Source: Streptomyces ferrugineus (GTDB lineage: Bacteria; Actinomycetota; Actinomycetes; Streptomycetales; Streptomycetaceae). From it: a stretch of 64,000 nt of DNA. Both the position numbers and the translations under genes were made by a program. Of this stretch, positions 1-7,539 are shown in pieces (position 1 is the first letter of the stretch; every line of letters starts with the position of its first letter). The stretch lies in contig NZ_CP063373.1 of assembly GCF_015160855.1 (NCBI RefSeq), positions 5,766,001-5,830,000 on the forward strand, written 5' to 3'. The notes under the pieces were generated by a model. It ran no database searches. It saw nothing but the letters and a program-made list of their open reading frames with translations, and was not told the origin of the DNA.

Positions 1-360
1 GGACTCGGACTGTTTCTCGAAGGCGAGCGTCAGCACGGTGCCGTGGACGCGGGCCGCGACCAGGTTGGCGGCGACGAGGGCGGTGGATCCGCCGACGGAG
101 CCGGCCGTGTGCACCCGGAGCATGGGCTTGCCCACCGCGCCGAGCGCGTCGGCGAGGTACAGCTCCGGCATCATCACGCCCTCGAAGAAGTCGGGCGCCT
201 TGCCGATGACTACGGCGTCGACGTCCGCCCAGGTCAGTTCGGCGTCGTCGAGCGCCCTGCGGGCGGCCTCCCGGACGAGCCCGGCGATCGACACGTCCCG
301 GCGCGCCGCGACGTGCTTGGTCTGGCCGATCCCTGTGACGGCCACGGGCTCCTTGCTCAT
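1..360 (-). CDS. Thiolase-fold (lipid-transfer, Ltp3-like) protein, 3' part cut off
   Basis: Only the first 120 codons are inside the window; the gene runs leftwards past base 1. It opens MSKEPVAVTGIGQTK, a typical start for SCP-x/Ltp thiolase-fold proteins. Where thiolases carry the nucleophilic Cys (CASGG type block), this protein has HTAGSVGGSTA with no cysteine, as I remember for the mycobacterial Ltp3 group. Its ATG overlaps the TGA of the upstream thiolase-like gene in ATGA, so the two are translationally coupled and probably form one complex with the DUF35 protein. Role inferred: acyl-CoA side-chain cleavage (thiolysis or retro-aldol) in the cytoplasm. Confidence 0.85.
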   Translation of the reverse strand, partial: MSKEPVAVTGIGQTKHVAARRDVSIAGLVREAARRALDDAELTWADVDAVVIGKAPDFFEGVMMPELYLADALGAVGKPMLRVHTAGSVGGSTALVAANLVAARVHGTVLTLAFEKQSES

Positions 361-1406
361 CGCGGATCCCCTTCGAGTACGGCGACCAGGTTCTGTTGCA
401 GACAGGGGCCGGACGTGGCGTGCGCGAGCGCCCGGTCGGACTCGCCCCGCTGGATCCGGGCGGCGGCCTCTCCGATGCGGATGAGCCCGGCGGCCATGAC
501 GGGGTTGGCGGCGAGCGCCCCGCCGGAGGGGTTGACGCGCACGCCGTCGTCGAGCCCCAGCGCCTTGCGCAGGACGACCTCCTGCGAGGTGAACGGGGCG
601 TGCAGCTCGGCGGTGTCGACGGGCCGTTCGAACGCGCCCGCCCGCTCGGCGGCGAGGCGGGTCGAGGGCGAGTCGGTCAGATCGCGCACGCCGAGGCTGT
701 GCGCCTCGATGCGGTGGTCGACACCCCGGATCCAGGCGGGCCGGTCGCACAGCTCACGGGCCCGCTCCCCCGCCGCGAGGACCACGGCGGCGGCTCCGTC
801 GCCGATGGGCGGGCAGTCGCCGGTACGCAGCGGTCGTACGACGTAGTCCCCGTGCGCCACCGAACCGCGCAGCTGGGCATGGGAGTTGGCGGTGGCGTCG
901 GTGCGGCTGCGGGCGGCGACCGCCGCGAGGGCGGGTTCGTCGGTGTCGCCGGCGTCGATGAGGGCCTGGGCCTGGAGGGCGGCCAGGGCCACGGAGTCGG
1001 GCCAGAGGGGGGCGACGTAGTAGGGGTCGAGCTGGCGGGTGAGGACGTCGCGCAGCGGGCCGGGCGAGGACTTGCCGTAGGAGTAGACGAGCGCGGTGTC
1101 GGCGTCCCCGGTCAGCAGCTTGGTCCACGCCTCGTACAGCGCCCACGCGCCGTCCATCTCGACGTGCGACTCGGAGATCGGCGGCCAGGCGCCGACGCCG
1201 TCGAGGGCGAGGGTGAAGGAGAAGGCGCGGCCGGCGAGGTAGTCGCTGGAGCCGGAGCAGGTGAAGCCGATGTCGGCGGTCTTCAGGCCGGTCTGCGCGA
1301 GCACCTCGTGCAGTACGGGCATGAGCATCTCCACCTCGGAGAACTCCTCGCTGGTGCGCCGGTGGTCGGTCTGGGCGAAGGCGACGACGGCGATCTCGCG
1401 GTTCAC
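357..1406 (-). CDS. Thiolase-fold (Ltp4-like) protein
   Basis: 349 residues, GTG start preceded by GGGAG about 5 bases upstream. The chain has the thiolase fold signature of the SCP-x/lipid-transfer family (VVAFAQTDH at the N-terminus, PSGGALAANPVMAAG near the C-terminus). The usual nucleophile block is replaced by SHVEMDGAWALYEAW, so no Cys sits at the canonical place. Start overlaps the stop of the DUF35 gene by 4 bases and its own stop overlaps the next thiolase-like gene, giving a tight echA-DUF35-thiolase-thiolase operon. Order and sequences recall Rv3521-ltp4-ltp3 of Mycobacterium tuberculosis. Probably a heteromeric partner of its neighbours; substrate unknown. Confidence 0.85.
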   Translation of the reverse strand: MNREIAVVAFAQTDHRRTSEEFSEVEMLMPVLHEVLAQTGLKTADIGFTCSGSSDYLAGRAFSFTLALDGVGAWPPISESHVEMDGAWALYEAWTKLLTGDADTALVYSYGKSSPGPLRDVLTRQLDPYYVAPLWPDSVALAALQAQALIDAGDTDEPALAAVAARSRTDATANSHAQLRGSVAHGDYVVRPLRTGDCPPIGDGAAAVVLAAGERARELCDRPAWIRGVDHRIEAHSLGVRDLTDSPSTRLAAERAGAFERPVDTAELHAPFTSQEVVLRKALGLDDGVRVNPSGGALAANPVMAAGLIRIGEAAARIQRGESDRALAHATSGPCLQQNLVAVLEGDPR

Positions 1407-2344
1407 AGCAGCTCCCGGTAGGTGTCGTAGTCCGCGTCGGGCTCGCCCGTGGGCCGGTAGTGGTCGGGGTAGCGGGCGCCTTCCGTCCACACCGGCTCGA
1501 CCCGCAGGCCCATGCGCACCTGGTCGTAGGGGATGCCGCCGATGCGGCCGTGCAGGGCGAGGCCGGCGCCGTCGAGGGCGATGTGGGCGTAGACGTACGG
1601 CACTTCGATGTCGAGGTTCTTCGCCTTGATGTTGACGATGCAGAAGGTGGTGACCGTGCCGTGGGGACCTACCTCGACCTGTTCCGATGTGGCCACCCCA
1701 CATGTGGGGCACGCACCCCTCGGTGGCACGTACACCTTGTGGCAGGACGGACAGCGTTCGCCGACGTTGCGGTGTTCGGCCAGGGCGTTGATGTACGCGC
1801 TCTGGGCCCGGCCGGGTGAGTAGGTGTAGTCGAGGCGGGCGGGGGCGACGATGCCGGTGATCGGGTCCTCGAACTCCCTGTCGGCGCCGGTGGGCTGGGC
1901 CGGATCGCCGTCGTACGGCTCGAAGCAGGCGATGTCCGTGATGGCGCCGGTGCGCTCCTCGGCCCAGCGGACGCGGACGCGCATTCCGGTGTGCACGGCG
2001 TGGGGGCCGGGGGCGTCGAGGGCGTGCAGGAGGGCGGTGTCGGCGCCGTCGAGGCGGACCAGGGCCCAGGCGAAGGGGGTGTCGAGGGGCTGGTCGCGGC
2101 GGGGGGCGTGGTTCCAGGCCCAGGTGGTGACCGTGCCGGTGGGGGCGACCTCGACCAGGTCGCGGATCTCCTCGGCGGTGACGGGGTCGTACTCGACGGG
2201 CGGGACGAGGGTGCGGCCGTCGCCGGTGCGCACCCCGAGCACGACGCGTTCGCGCAGGCCGGTGAGGAAGGCGCTCTGCACGGGGCCGAGGGAACGGGTG
2301 AAGGGGAACTCGACGGCCAAGGGGGCTTTGAGGACTTCCGGCAC
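1403..2344 (-). CDS. Tandem DUF35 OB-fold/zinc-ribbon protein (Rv3521-like)
   Basis: 313 residues, GTG start with GGAGGG upstream. It holds two DUF35 units back to back. The C-terminal unit has an intact rubredoxin-like zinc ribbon (CPSCHKVYVPPRGACPTCG) followed by an OB fold; in the N-terminal unit the matching stretch (VLGVRTGDGRTLVPP) has lost all four cysteines. DUF35 proteins bind and activate thiolase-fold partners (the Ltp2-DUF35 aldolase is the described case), which fits the 4-base overlap with the next thiolase-like gene. It lies 12 bases after the enoyl-CoA hydratase stop. Likely a scaffold/acyl-CoA binding subunit rather than an enzyme alone. Confidence 0.85.
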   Translation of the reverse strand: MPEVLKAPLAVEFPFTRSLGPVQSAFLTGLRERVVLGVRTGDGRTLVPPVEYDPVTAEEIRDLVEVAPTGTVTTWAWNHAPRRDQPLDTPFAWALVRLDGADTALLHALDAPGPHAVHTGMRVRVRWAEERTGAITDIACFEPYDGDPAQPTGADREFEDPITGIVAPARLDYTYSPGRAQSAYINALAEHRNVGERCPSCHKVYVPPRGACPTCGVATSEQVEVGPHGTVTTFCIVNIKAKNLDIEVPYVYAHIALDGAGLALHGRIGGIPYDQVRMGLRVEPVWTEGARYPDHYRPTGEPDADYDTYRELL

Positions 2345-2356
2345 GGTGGTCCCTCC

Positions 2357-3157
2357 TCAGGAACGCTTGTAGACGGGCGGCCGCTTCTGAGCGAAGGCGC
2401 GGGCGCCTTCCTTGGCGTCGGCGGTGTCGAAGATCGGCCAGCCTCGCCCCAGTTCGGCGGCGAGGCCGTCCGTCTCGGTCATCTCGGCGGTGTCGTAGAC
2501 CGACGCCTTGACGGCCTCGACGGCCAGTGGACCGCAGGCGTTGATCTGCTCGGCGATCTCCAGCGCCCTGGTCAGCGCCGTGCCGTCGGGCACGACATGC
2601 CCGATGAGGCCGATGTCGGCGGCCTCGCGGGCGCTGTACGGGCGTCCGGTGAGCAGCATCTCCAGGGCGTGGGTGCGCGGGATCTGGCGTTGCAGCCGGA
2701 CCGTGGAGCCGCCGATCGGGAACAGGCCGCGCTTGACCTCGAACAGGCCGAAGGTCGCCGACTCGCCCGCGACGCGGATGTCGGTGCCCTGGAGCATCTC
2801 GGTGCCGCCCGCGACGCAGTACCCCTCGACGGCGGCGATCACCGGCTTGCGGGGGCGGTGGTGGCGCAGCATCGCCTTCCAGTGCAGGTCGGGATCGGCC
2901 TTGAGCCGGTCGCGGTACTGCTCCCCCGCCATGCCCTGCCCGGCCAGGGCCTTGAGGTCCATGCCCGCGCAGAACGAGCCGCCCGCACCGGTGAACACGA
3001 TCGAGCGGACCGTGTCGTCGGCGTCGGCCTCGAGCCAGCCGTCGTAGAGGCCGACGAGCATGGCCAACGAGAGCGCGTTCTTGGCCTGAGGCCTGTTGAG
3101 CGTGAGCACCAGTGTGGCGCCCTCGCGCTGCACGGTGAGGTGTTCCGTCCCACCCAT
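2357..3157 (-). CDS. Enoyl-CoA hydratase/isomerase (EchA19-like crotonase)
   Basis: 266 residues, start chosen at the ATG with AGGGGAG 7 bases upstream; a nearby ATG at 3164 is in another frame. Crotonase fold: oxyanion-hole block GAGGSFCAGMDLKAL and the second block AVEGYCVAGGTEMLQGTDIRVA. The stretch GGTEMLQGTDIRVAGESATFG and the PIGGSTVRLQRQIP region closely match my memory of M. tuberculosis EchA19, which hydrates steroid side-chain enoyl-CoA thioesters. First gene of the leftward operon; divergent from the FadD19-like gene, sharing a control region with a KstR-like motif and a CTGA-N7-TCAG palindrome. General fatty enoyl-CoA hydratase activity is the alternative. Confidence 0.88.
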   Translation of the reverse strand: MGGTEHLTVQREGATLVLTLNRPQAKNALSLAMLVGLYDGWLEADADDTVRSIVFTGAGGSFCAGMDLKALAGQGMAGEQYRDRLKADPDLHWKAMLRHHRPRKPVIAAVEGYCVAGGTEMLQGTDIRVAGESATFGLFEVKRGLFPIGGSTVRLQRQIPRTHALEMLLTGRPYSAREAADIGLIGHVVPDGTALTRALEIAEQINACGPLAVEAVKASVYDTAEMTETDGLAAELGRGWPIFDTADAKEGARAFAQKRPPVYKRS

Positions 3158-3181
3158 CGCCCATCTCCCCTCTGAAAGAAC

Positions 3182-3195
3182 GAGAACAGGTTGCA
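3182..3195. promoter_or_regulatory. KstR-like operator (13 of 14 positions)
   Basis: GAGAACAGGTTGCA contains the AAC-N2-GTT core and fits the mycobacterial KstR pattern TnnAACnnGTTnnA at all fixed positions but one. It lies 25 bases upstream of the hydratase start, in the region divergent to the FadD19-like gene. Assignment to a KstR homologue is inferred. Confidence 0.45.
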
Positions 3196-3223
3196 GGAGG
3201 CGCCGGGGCACTTCAAGGGTTTT

Positions 3224-3238
3224 CTGACAGGTAGTCAG
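3224..3238. promoter_or_regulatory. Palindromic operator CTGA-N7-TCAG
   Basis: CTGACAGGTAGTCAG is an inverted repeat (arms TCTGAC/GTCAGA when one flanking base is included) followed by ATTTC. The same core and TTTC tail recur at 31072-31086 before the nitronate monooxygenase operon. Probably a TetR-type regulator site for both divergent transcripts. Confidence 0.5.
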
Positions 3239-3322
3239 ATTTCTTGTGCGCGGACCCTTCACAGTTGTGCCGCCCTTTGCTCTGATGACCGGCACCGGTG
3301 GAGAGCGAGGGCAGGAGGAGCG

Positions 3323-4951
3323 GTGGAGTACAACCTTGCCGACCTGTTCGAGTCGGTCGTCGACGCGGTGCCGGACCGCGAGGCGCTCGTGTACATCGAC
3401 CATCCCGGCACGGGTGCGGAGCGCCGTCTGACGTACGCCGAGCTGGACGCGGCCGCCAACCGGATCGGGCACCATCTGATCGACAGCGGGATACGCCCCG
3501 GCGAGCATCTCGGGCTCCACCTCTACAACGGCATCGAGTACCTCCAGACGGTGCTGGGCTGCCTGAAGGCGCGGATCGTGCCGGTCAACGTCAACTACCG
3601 CTACGTGGAAGAGGAGTTGGTCTACCTCTACCGGGACGCCGATCTGGTGGCCCTGGTCTTCGAGGCGGAGTTCGCCGACCGGGTGGCGGCGGCGCTGCCA
3701 CGGGTGGACGGGCTGCGGCACCTGGTGCGGGTGGGCGGTGCGACGCCCGGTGCGGCCGAGGCACCGGTCGTGCCGGCCGTGGCCTTCGCGGACGCCGAGG
3801 CGGCCGGATCGCCCGAGCGGGGATTCCCGGCGCGGTCGGCGGACGACCAGTTCATCATCTACACCGGCGGCACCACCGGGATGCCCAAGGGCGTGATGTG
3901 GCGCCAGGAGGACCTGTTCTTCTCGGGCCTGGGCGGCGGCGCGCCGACCGGTGAGCCGGTGCGGAAGCCGGAGGAACTCGCCGAGCGCGTGGCGGCGAGC
4001 GGCGACGGCATCACCTTCTTCCCGACCGCCCCGCTGATGCACGGGACGTCCACGCTGACCGCCTTCATCGGCTTCAACTTCGGCCAACGCATCGTGATCC
4101 ACCGCAAGTTCGCGCCGGAGGACGTCCTTCGCACCATCGAGAAGGAGAAGGTCACCAGCGTGTCGCTGGTCGGCGACGCGATGCTGCGGCCGCTGGTCGA
4201 CGCGCTGAGCGGGCCTCTCAAGGGCACGGACTGCTCGTCGATGTTCAGCGTTTCGTCGTCCGGGGCGATCATGTCGGACACGGTGCGCCGGCAGTTCCAG
4301 GAGCTGGTCCCGAACGTGATGCTGCTGAACAACTTCGGCTCCTCCGAGTCCGGCTTCAACGGTACGGCGACGGAGGACTCCGGGCCCGAGCGCGGATTCC
4401 GCATCCGCGTCAACTCCCGTACGCAGGTGGTCGATCCGGCCACCCATGAGCCGGTCGCCGTGGGTGAGGTGGGCCGGGTCGCCCAGTGCGGCCATGTGCC
4501 GCTCGGCTACTACAACGACCCGCGGAAAACCGCCGAGACCTTCTTCGAGAAGGACGGCGAGCGCTGGGTGCTGCTCGGCGACATGGCCACCGTCGACGAC
4601 GAAGGTGTCGTCACCGTGCTGGGGCGCGGCTCGCAGTGCATCAACACCGGGGGCGAGAAGGTGTACCCGGAGGAGGTCGAGCAGGCGCTCAAGTCCCACC
4701 CCGATGTGTACGACGCGCTGGTGGCCGGGGTGCCGGACGCCAGGTGGGGGCATCATGTGGCGGCGGTGGTGCAGTTGCGGACGGGCGCGGTACGGCCCTC
4801 CCTGGAGGACGTCCAGTCCCACTGCCGCACCCATCTCGCGGGCTACAAGATCCCTCGCCAGCTGGTGATCACGGACGTGATCCGGCGCTCGCCGAGCGGC
4901 AAGGCGGACTACCGGTGGGCTCGGGAGGTCGCGGCGGCTGCGGACGGGTGA
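3323..4951 (+). CDS. Acyl-CoA synthetase, FadD19-like (ANL superfamily)
   Basis: 542 residues; GTG start fixed by GGAGGAG at 3313-3319, which excludes longer upstream starts. Adenylate-forming enzyme: P-loop YTGGTTGMPKGVMWR, NNFGSSESGF motif, GDMATVDDEG and the C-terminal catalytic lysine block SPSGKADYRW. The N-terminus (NLADLFESVVDAVPDREAL) and GGTTGMPKGVMWR match my memory of FadD19, which activates the cholesterol side-chain carboxylate. It would convert a carboxylic acid, ATP and CoA into acyl-CoA. Divergent from the hydratase/DUF35/thiolase operon, whose enzymes could process its product. Substrate not provable from sequence. Confidence 0.88.
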   Translation: MEYNLADLFESVVDAVPDREALVYIDHPGTGAERRLTYAELDAAANRIGHHLIDSGIRPGEHLGLHLYNGIEYLQTVLGCLKARIVPVNVNYRYVEEELVYLYRDADLVALVFEAEFADRVAAALPRVDGLRHLVRVGGATPGAAEAPVVPAVAFADAEAAGSPERGFPARSADDQFIIYTGGTTGMPKGVMWRQEDLFFSGLGGGAPTGEPVRKPEELAERVAASGDGITFFPTAPLMHGTSTLTAFIGFNFGQRIVIHRKFAPEDVLRTIEKEKVTSVSLVGDAMLRPLVDALSGPLKGTDCSSMFSVSSSGAIMSDTVRRQFQELVPNVMLLNNFGSSESGFNGTATEDSGPERGFRIRVNSRTQVVDPATHEPVAVGEVGRVAQCGHVPLGYYNDPRKTAETFFEKDGERWVLLGDMATVDDEGVVTVLGRGSQCINTGGEKVYPEEVEQALKSHPDVYDALVAGVPDARWGHHVAAVVQLRTGAVRPSLEDVQSHCRTHLAGYKIPRQLVITDVIRRSPSGKADYRWAREVAAAADG

Positions 4952-5067
4952 ATTCCGGGCAGGTCGGATTGAACCTAAGGTGACGTGCGGACGTACTCGT
5001 GGTGGCAGGCCCGGTGATCGGGCGCTGTTCGCCATGCCATCGCAAGACCGCACGGGAGGTCCTCCGG

Positions 5068-6936
5068 GTGTCGCAGGAGGCAACAGAGGCAGCAACACGG
5101 GAGTCGGAAGAAGCGGGGACGCCAGGGGCGGTCGATACGGCGGAGGCGGACAGCGGTGACGACGCTGTCTCGTCGGCCGACACAGACTCGTCCGCCGACA
5201 CGGCCCAGGCGTCGGAGACGTCGGAAGCCGCCGATGAGCCTGAGGCCGCCCGCCCCGCACAGCCGTCCGGCTCCACGCCCCGCCCCGGCTGGTTCGGCTG
5301 GCGGCGCCGCTTCCCCCGTACGGCACAGGGCGTCGCCGTCGGCACGACCGTGCTGGCCGCCGCGCTCCTGCTGTTCGCGCTCCTCGTGCCCAACCGTCTC
5401 GAACGGCTCGGGCCCGACGCGTTCTTCCGCCTCCCGGCCGAGGGGATCCTGCTGGCGGGGCTGCTGCTGGCGGTGCCGCCGCGATCACGGCGGCTGTTGT
5501 CGGTGGCCTCGGGGGTGTTCCTGGGTCTGCTCACCGTCCTGAAGTTCGTCGACATGGGCTTCTACTCGGTGCTGGCCCGCCCCTTCGACCTGGTCCTGGA
5601 CTGGATACTGCTGGACGACGCGGCGGAGTTCGTCCGGGAGTCCTTCGGCCGCACCGGACAGGTGCTCGCGGTGGTCGGGGTGATCGTGCTGCTCGTCGCG
5701 GTGCTCGTCCTCATGACGCTCGCGATGGTGCGCGTGACGAACCTGATGGTCCGCCATCGTGCCGTCGCCACCCGCACGACCCTGGTCCTCGGCACCGCGT
5801 GGATCACCTGTATGACCCTGAGCATCCAGATCGCCGGCGTCCCGCTCGCCACCAAGGGCAACGCCGAGTTCGTCAACAACCGCATCGACCAGGTGCAGGC
5901 GGGCCTCAAGGACGGCCGGATCTTCGAGAAGCAGGCGTCCGTCGACGCCTTCGCGAAGACACCGCCGGACCAGCTCCTGACGGGGCTGCGCGGCAAGGAC
6001 GTGCTGTTCACGTTCATCGAGAGCTACGGCCGGGTCGCGATCGACGACCCGGCGATGGCACCGCAGATCGACGCGGCGCTCGAGGAGGGCACGAACTCGC
6101 TCAAGGCGGCCGGGTTCCAGTCCCGCAGCGCCTGGCTGGAGGCACCGGTGACGGGGGCGGGCAGCTGGCTCGCCCACTCCACGTTCCTCTCCGGCCTCTG
6201 GATCAAGAACCAGCAGCGGTACCGGAGCCTGACGACCAGCGACCGCGCGACGCTGAACAGCTACTTCCGCAAGACGGGGGCGTGGCGCACGGTCGGCATC
6301 GTGCCGGGTGTGCGGCGGGCCTGGCCGGAGGGCAAGTTCTTCGCGCTCGACCACATCTACGACTCGGAGCACCTGGGCTACCAGGGCCCCTACTTCAGCT
6401 GGACGCCGGTGCCCGACCAGTTCAGCCTGGAGGCGTTCCAGCGGCTGGAGCACGGCAAGAAGAACCGCGACCCGATCATGGCGGAGATCATCCTGGCCTC
6501 CAGCCACAACCCCTGGTCCCCCATCGCCCGCATGGTCGACTGGGACGACCTCGGCGACGGCTCGGTCTTCCACCAGATCAAGAAGGAGGGCACCGACCCC
6601 AAGGAGGTCTGGCAGGACCCCGAGCGCGTGCGCACCGAGTACCGCCGCGCCATCGAGTACTCCCTGGACAGCCTCACCGAGTGGGTCGAGCGCTACGGCA
6701 CCGACGACACGGTCCTCGTCTTCCTCGGCGACCACCAGCCGGTGCCGACGGTCACCGCCGGCAGCACGAGCAAGGACGTCCCCGTCACGATCGTCGCCCG
6801 CGACCCGAAGGTCCTCGACCGGATCGCCGAGTGGAACTGGACGGACGGCCTCAAGCCCGCCGAGAACGCCCCGACCTGGGGCATGGACCGCTTCAGGGAC
6901 CGCTTCCTGACGGCGTACGGGCCGCAGGGGGGCTGA
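5068..6936 (+). CDS. Membrane-anchored sulfatase / LTA-synthase-like phosphotransferase
   Basis: 622 residues from GTG (GGGAGGT at 5054-5060); an in-frame start at 4999 lacks a ribosome site. Residues about 1-75 are Ala/Glu/Asp-rich and probably disordered. Four or five hydrophobic helices follow (starting near VAVGTTVLAAALLLFALLV), then an extracytoplasmic alkaline-phosphatase/sulfatase superfamily domain with FTFIESYGR, a Ser/Thr-rich AHSTFLSG block likely carrying the nucleophile, and the metal motif FLGDHQP near the end. The arrangement is that of LtaS-type lipoteichoic acid synthases and phosphoethanolamine transferases. True substrate (glycerol phosphate, phospholipid head group) is unknown. 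Stands alone, 117 bases after the acyl-CoA synthetase. Confidence 0.8.
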   Translation: MSQEATEAATRESEEAGTPGAVDTAEADSGDDAVSSADTDSSADTAQASETSEAADEPEAARPAQPSGSTPRPGWFGWRRRFPRTAQGVAVGTTVLAAALLLFALLVPNRLERLGPDAFFRLPAEGILLAGLLLAVPPRSRRLLSVASGVFLGLLTVLKFVDMGFYSVLARPFDLVLDWILLDDAAEFVRESFGRTGQVLAVVGVIVLLVAVLVLMTLAMVRVTNLMVRHRAVATRTTLVLGTAWITCMTLSIQIAGVPLATKGNAEFVNNRIDQVQAGLKDGRIFEKQASVDAFAKTPPDQLLTGLRGKDVLFTFIESYGRVAIDDPAMAPQIDAALEEGTNSLKAAGFQSRSAWLEAPVTGAGSWLAHSTFLSGLWIKNQQRYRSLTTSDRATLNSYFRKTGAWRTVGIVPGVRRAWPEGKFFALDHIYDSEHLGYQGPYFSWTPVPDQFSLEAFQRLEHGKKNRDPIMAEIILASSHNPWSPIARMVDWDDLGDGSVFHQIKKEGTDPKEVWQDPERVRTEYRRAIEYSLDSLTEWVERYGTDDTVLVFLGDHQPVPTVTAGSTSKDVPVTIVARDPKVLDRIAEWNWTDGLKPAENAPTWGMDRFRDRFLTAYGPQGG

Positions 6937-7043
6937 GCGGAGAGGGCGACGGCCGGCCCGTTCGGGTGACGCGCAACGGACGCAGCCCGTCCGGCGTAGC
7001 AGCAGGCGACGGTGCACGGGTGGCGTACCTACGGTCGCAAGGA

Positions 7044-7060
7044 GAGGTCGTCGCGACCTC
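7044..7060. promoter_or_regulatory. Inverted repeat before the excalibur gene
   Basis: Perfect 7-base arms GAGGTCG and CGACCTC around TCG, ending 20 bases before the GTG start of the excalibur protein. It could be an operator or a leader hairpin close to the ribosome site; no family is recognised. Confidence 0.35.
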
Positions 7061-7080
7061 AGGACCGAAAGGGAACGCCC

Positions 7081-7503
7081 GTGAGAAGACGCGTCCACGC
7101 GATATGCACGACCGCGATCACCGTTCTCGCCATGGCCGGCCCGGCGGCCCACGTGGCGCACGCCCAGGGCGATCTGGACTGCCGCGACTTCGCCTTCCAG
7201 GAAGACGCGCAGGCCGAACTCGACCGCAATCTCAGCGACCCGCACCGGCTGGACCAGGACCAGGGCAGGGACGACGACATCGCCTGCGAGAGGCTGCCGC
7301 ACCGGGGCGCGGCCGTCGCCCCCGTCCACACCCCGCCGCCTCTTCCCACCCGCTCGCCTCTCCCCACCCAGGGGGTGAGGGGCGGACTGGGCGGCAGCTC
7401 GGGGCCGGCGGACTTCGAGATGGCACTGGGAGCCGGCCTGGCGGTCGGCGCGCTGGCGCTGACCGCCGGCTTCGTCGTGTACCGGCGTCGGCTCCACCGC
7501 TGA
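7081..7503 (+). CDS. Secreted excalibur calcium-binding domain protein, C-terminally anchored
   Basis: 140 residues from GTG; AAAGGGAA lies about 7 bases upstream. It has an N-terminal signal peptide (VRRRVHAICTTAITVLAMAG..AHA), then an excalibur domain (DLDCRDF...DDDIACE), a Pro/Ser-rich linker, and a C-terminal hydrophobic helix followed by RRRLHR, giving a surface-exposed, membrane-anchored small protein. In the calcium-ligand loop the usual DxDxDGxxCE reads QGRDDDIACE, so the glycine is missing. Excalibur proteins occur on envelopes of Gram-positive bacteria; function is not defined. No operon partner. Confidence 0.8.
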   Translation: MRRRVHAICTTAITVLAMAGPAAHVAHAQGDLDCRDFAFQEDAQAELDRNLSDPHRLDQDQGRDDDIACERLPHRGAAVAPVHTPPPLPTRSPLPTQGVRGGLGGSSGPADFEMALGAGLAVGALALTAGFVVYRRRLHR

Positions 7504-7539
7504 GCACGCGCTCCCGGCCGTGACGGACCGTCCGCGGGA

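Noticed and set aside
357..3164. A 935-codon open frame on the - strand joining two genes
   Set aside because: Its first two thirds are Arg/Pro/His-rich nonsense out of frame with the hydratase and DUF35 genes; only the last part is the real thiolase-like gene starting at 1406.
5485..7497. Long - strand frame opposite the sulfatase-like gene
   Set aside because: No domain, low-complexity Arg/Gly/Val composition, and the + strand gene has clear helices and motifs.
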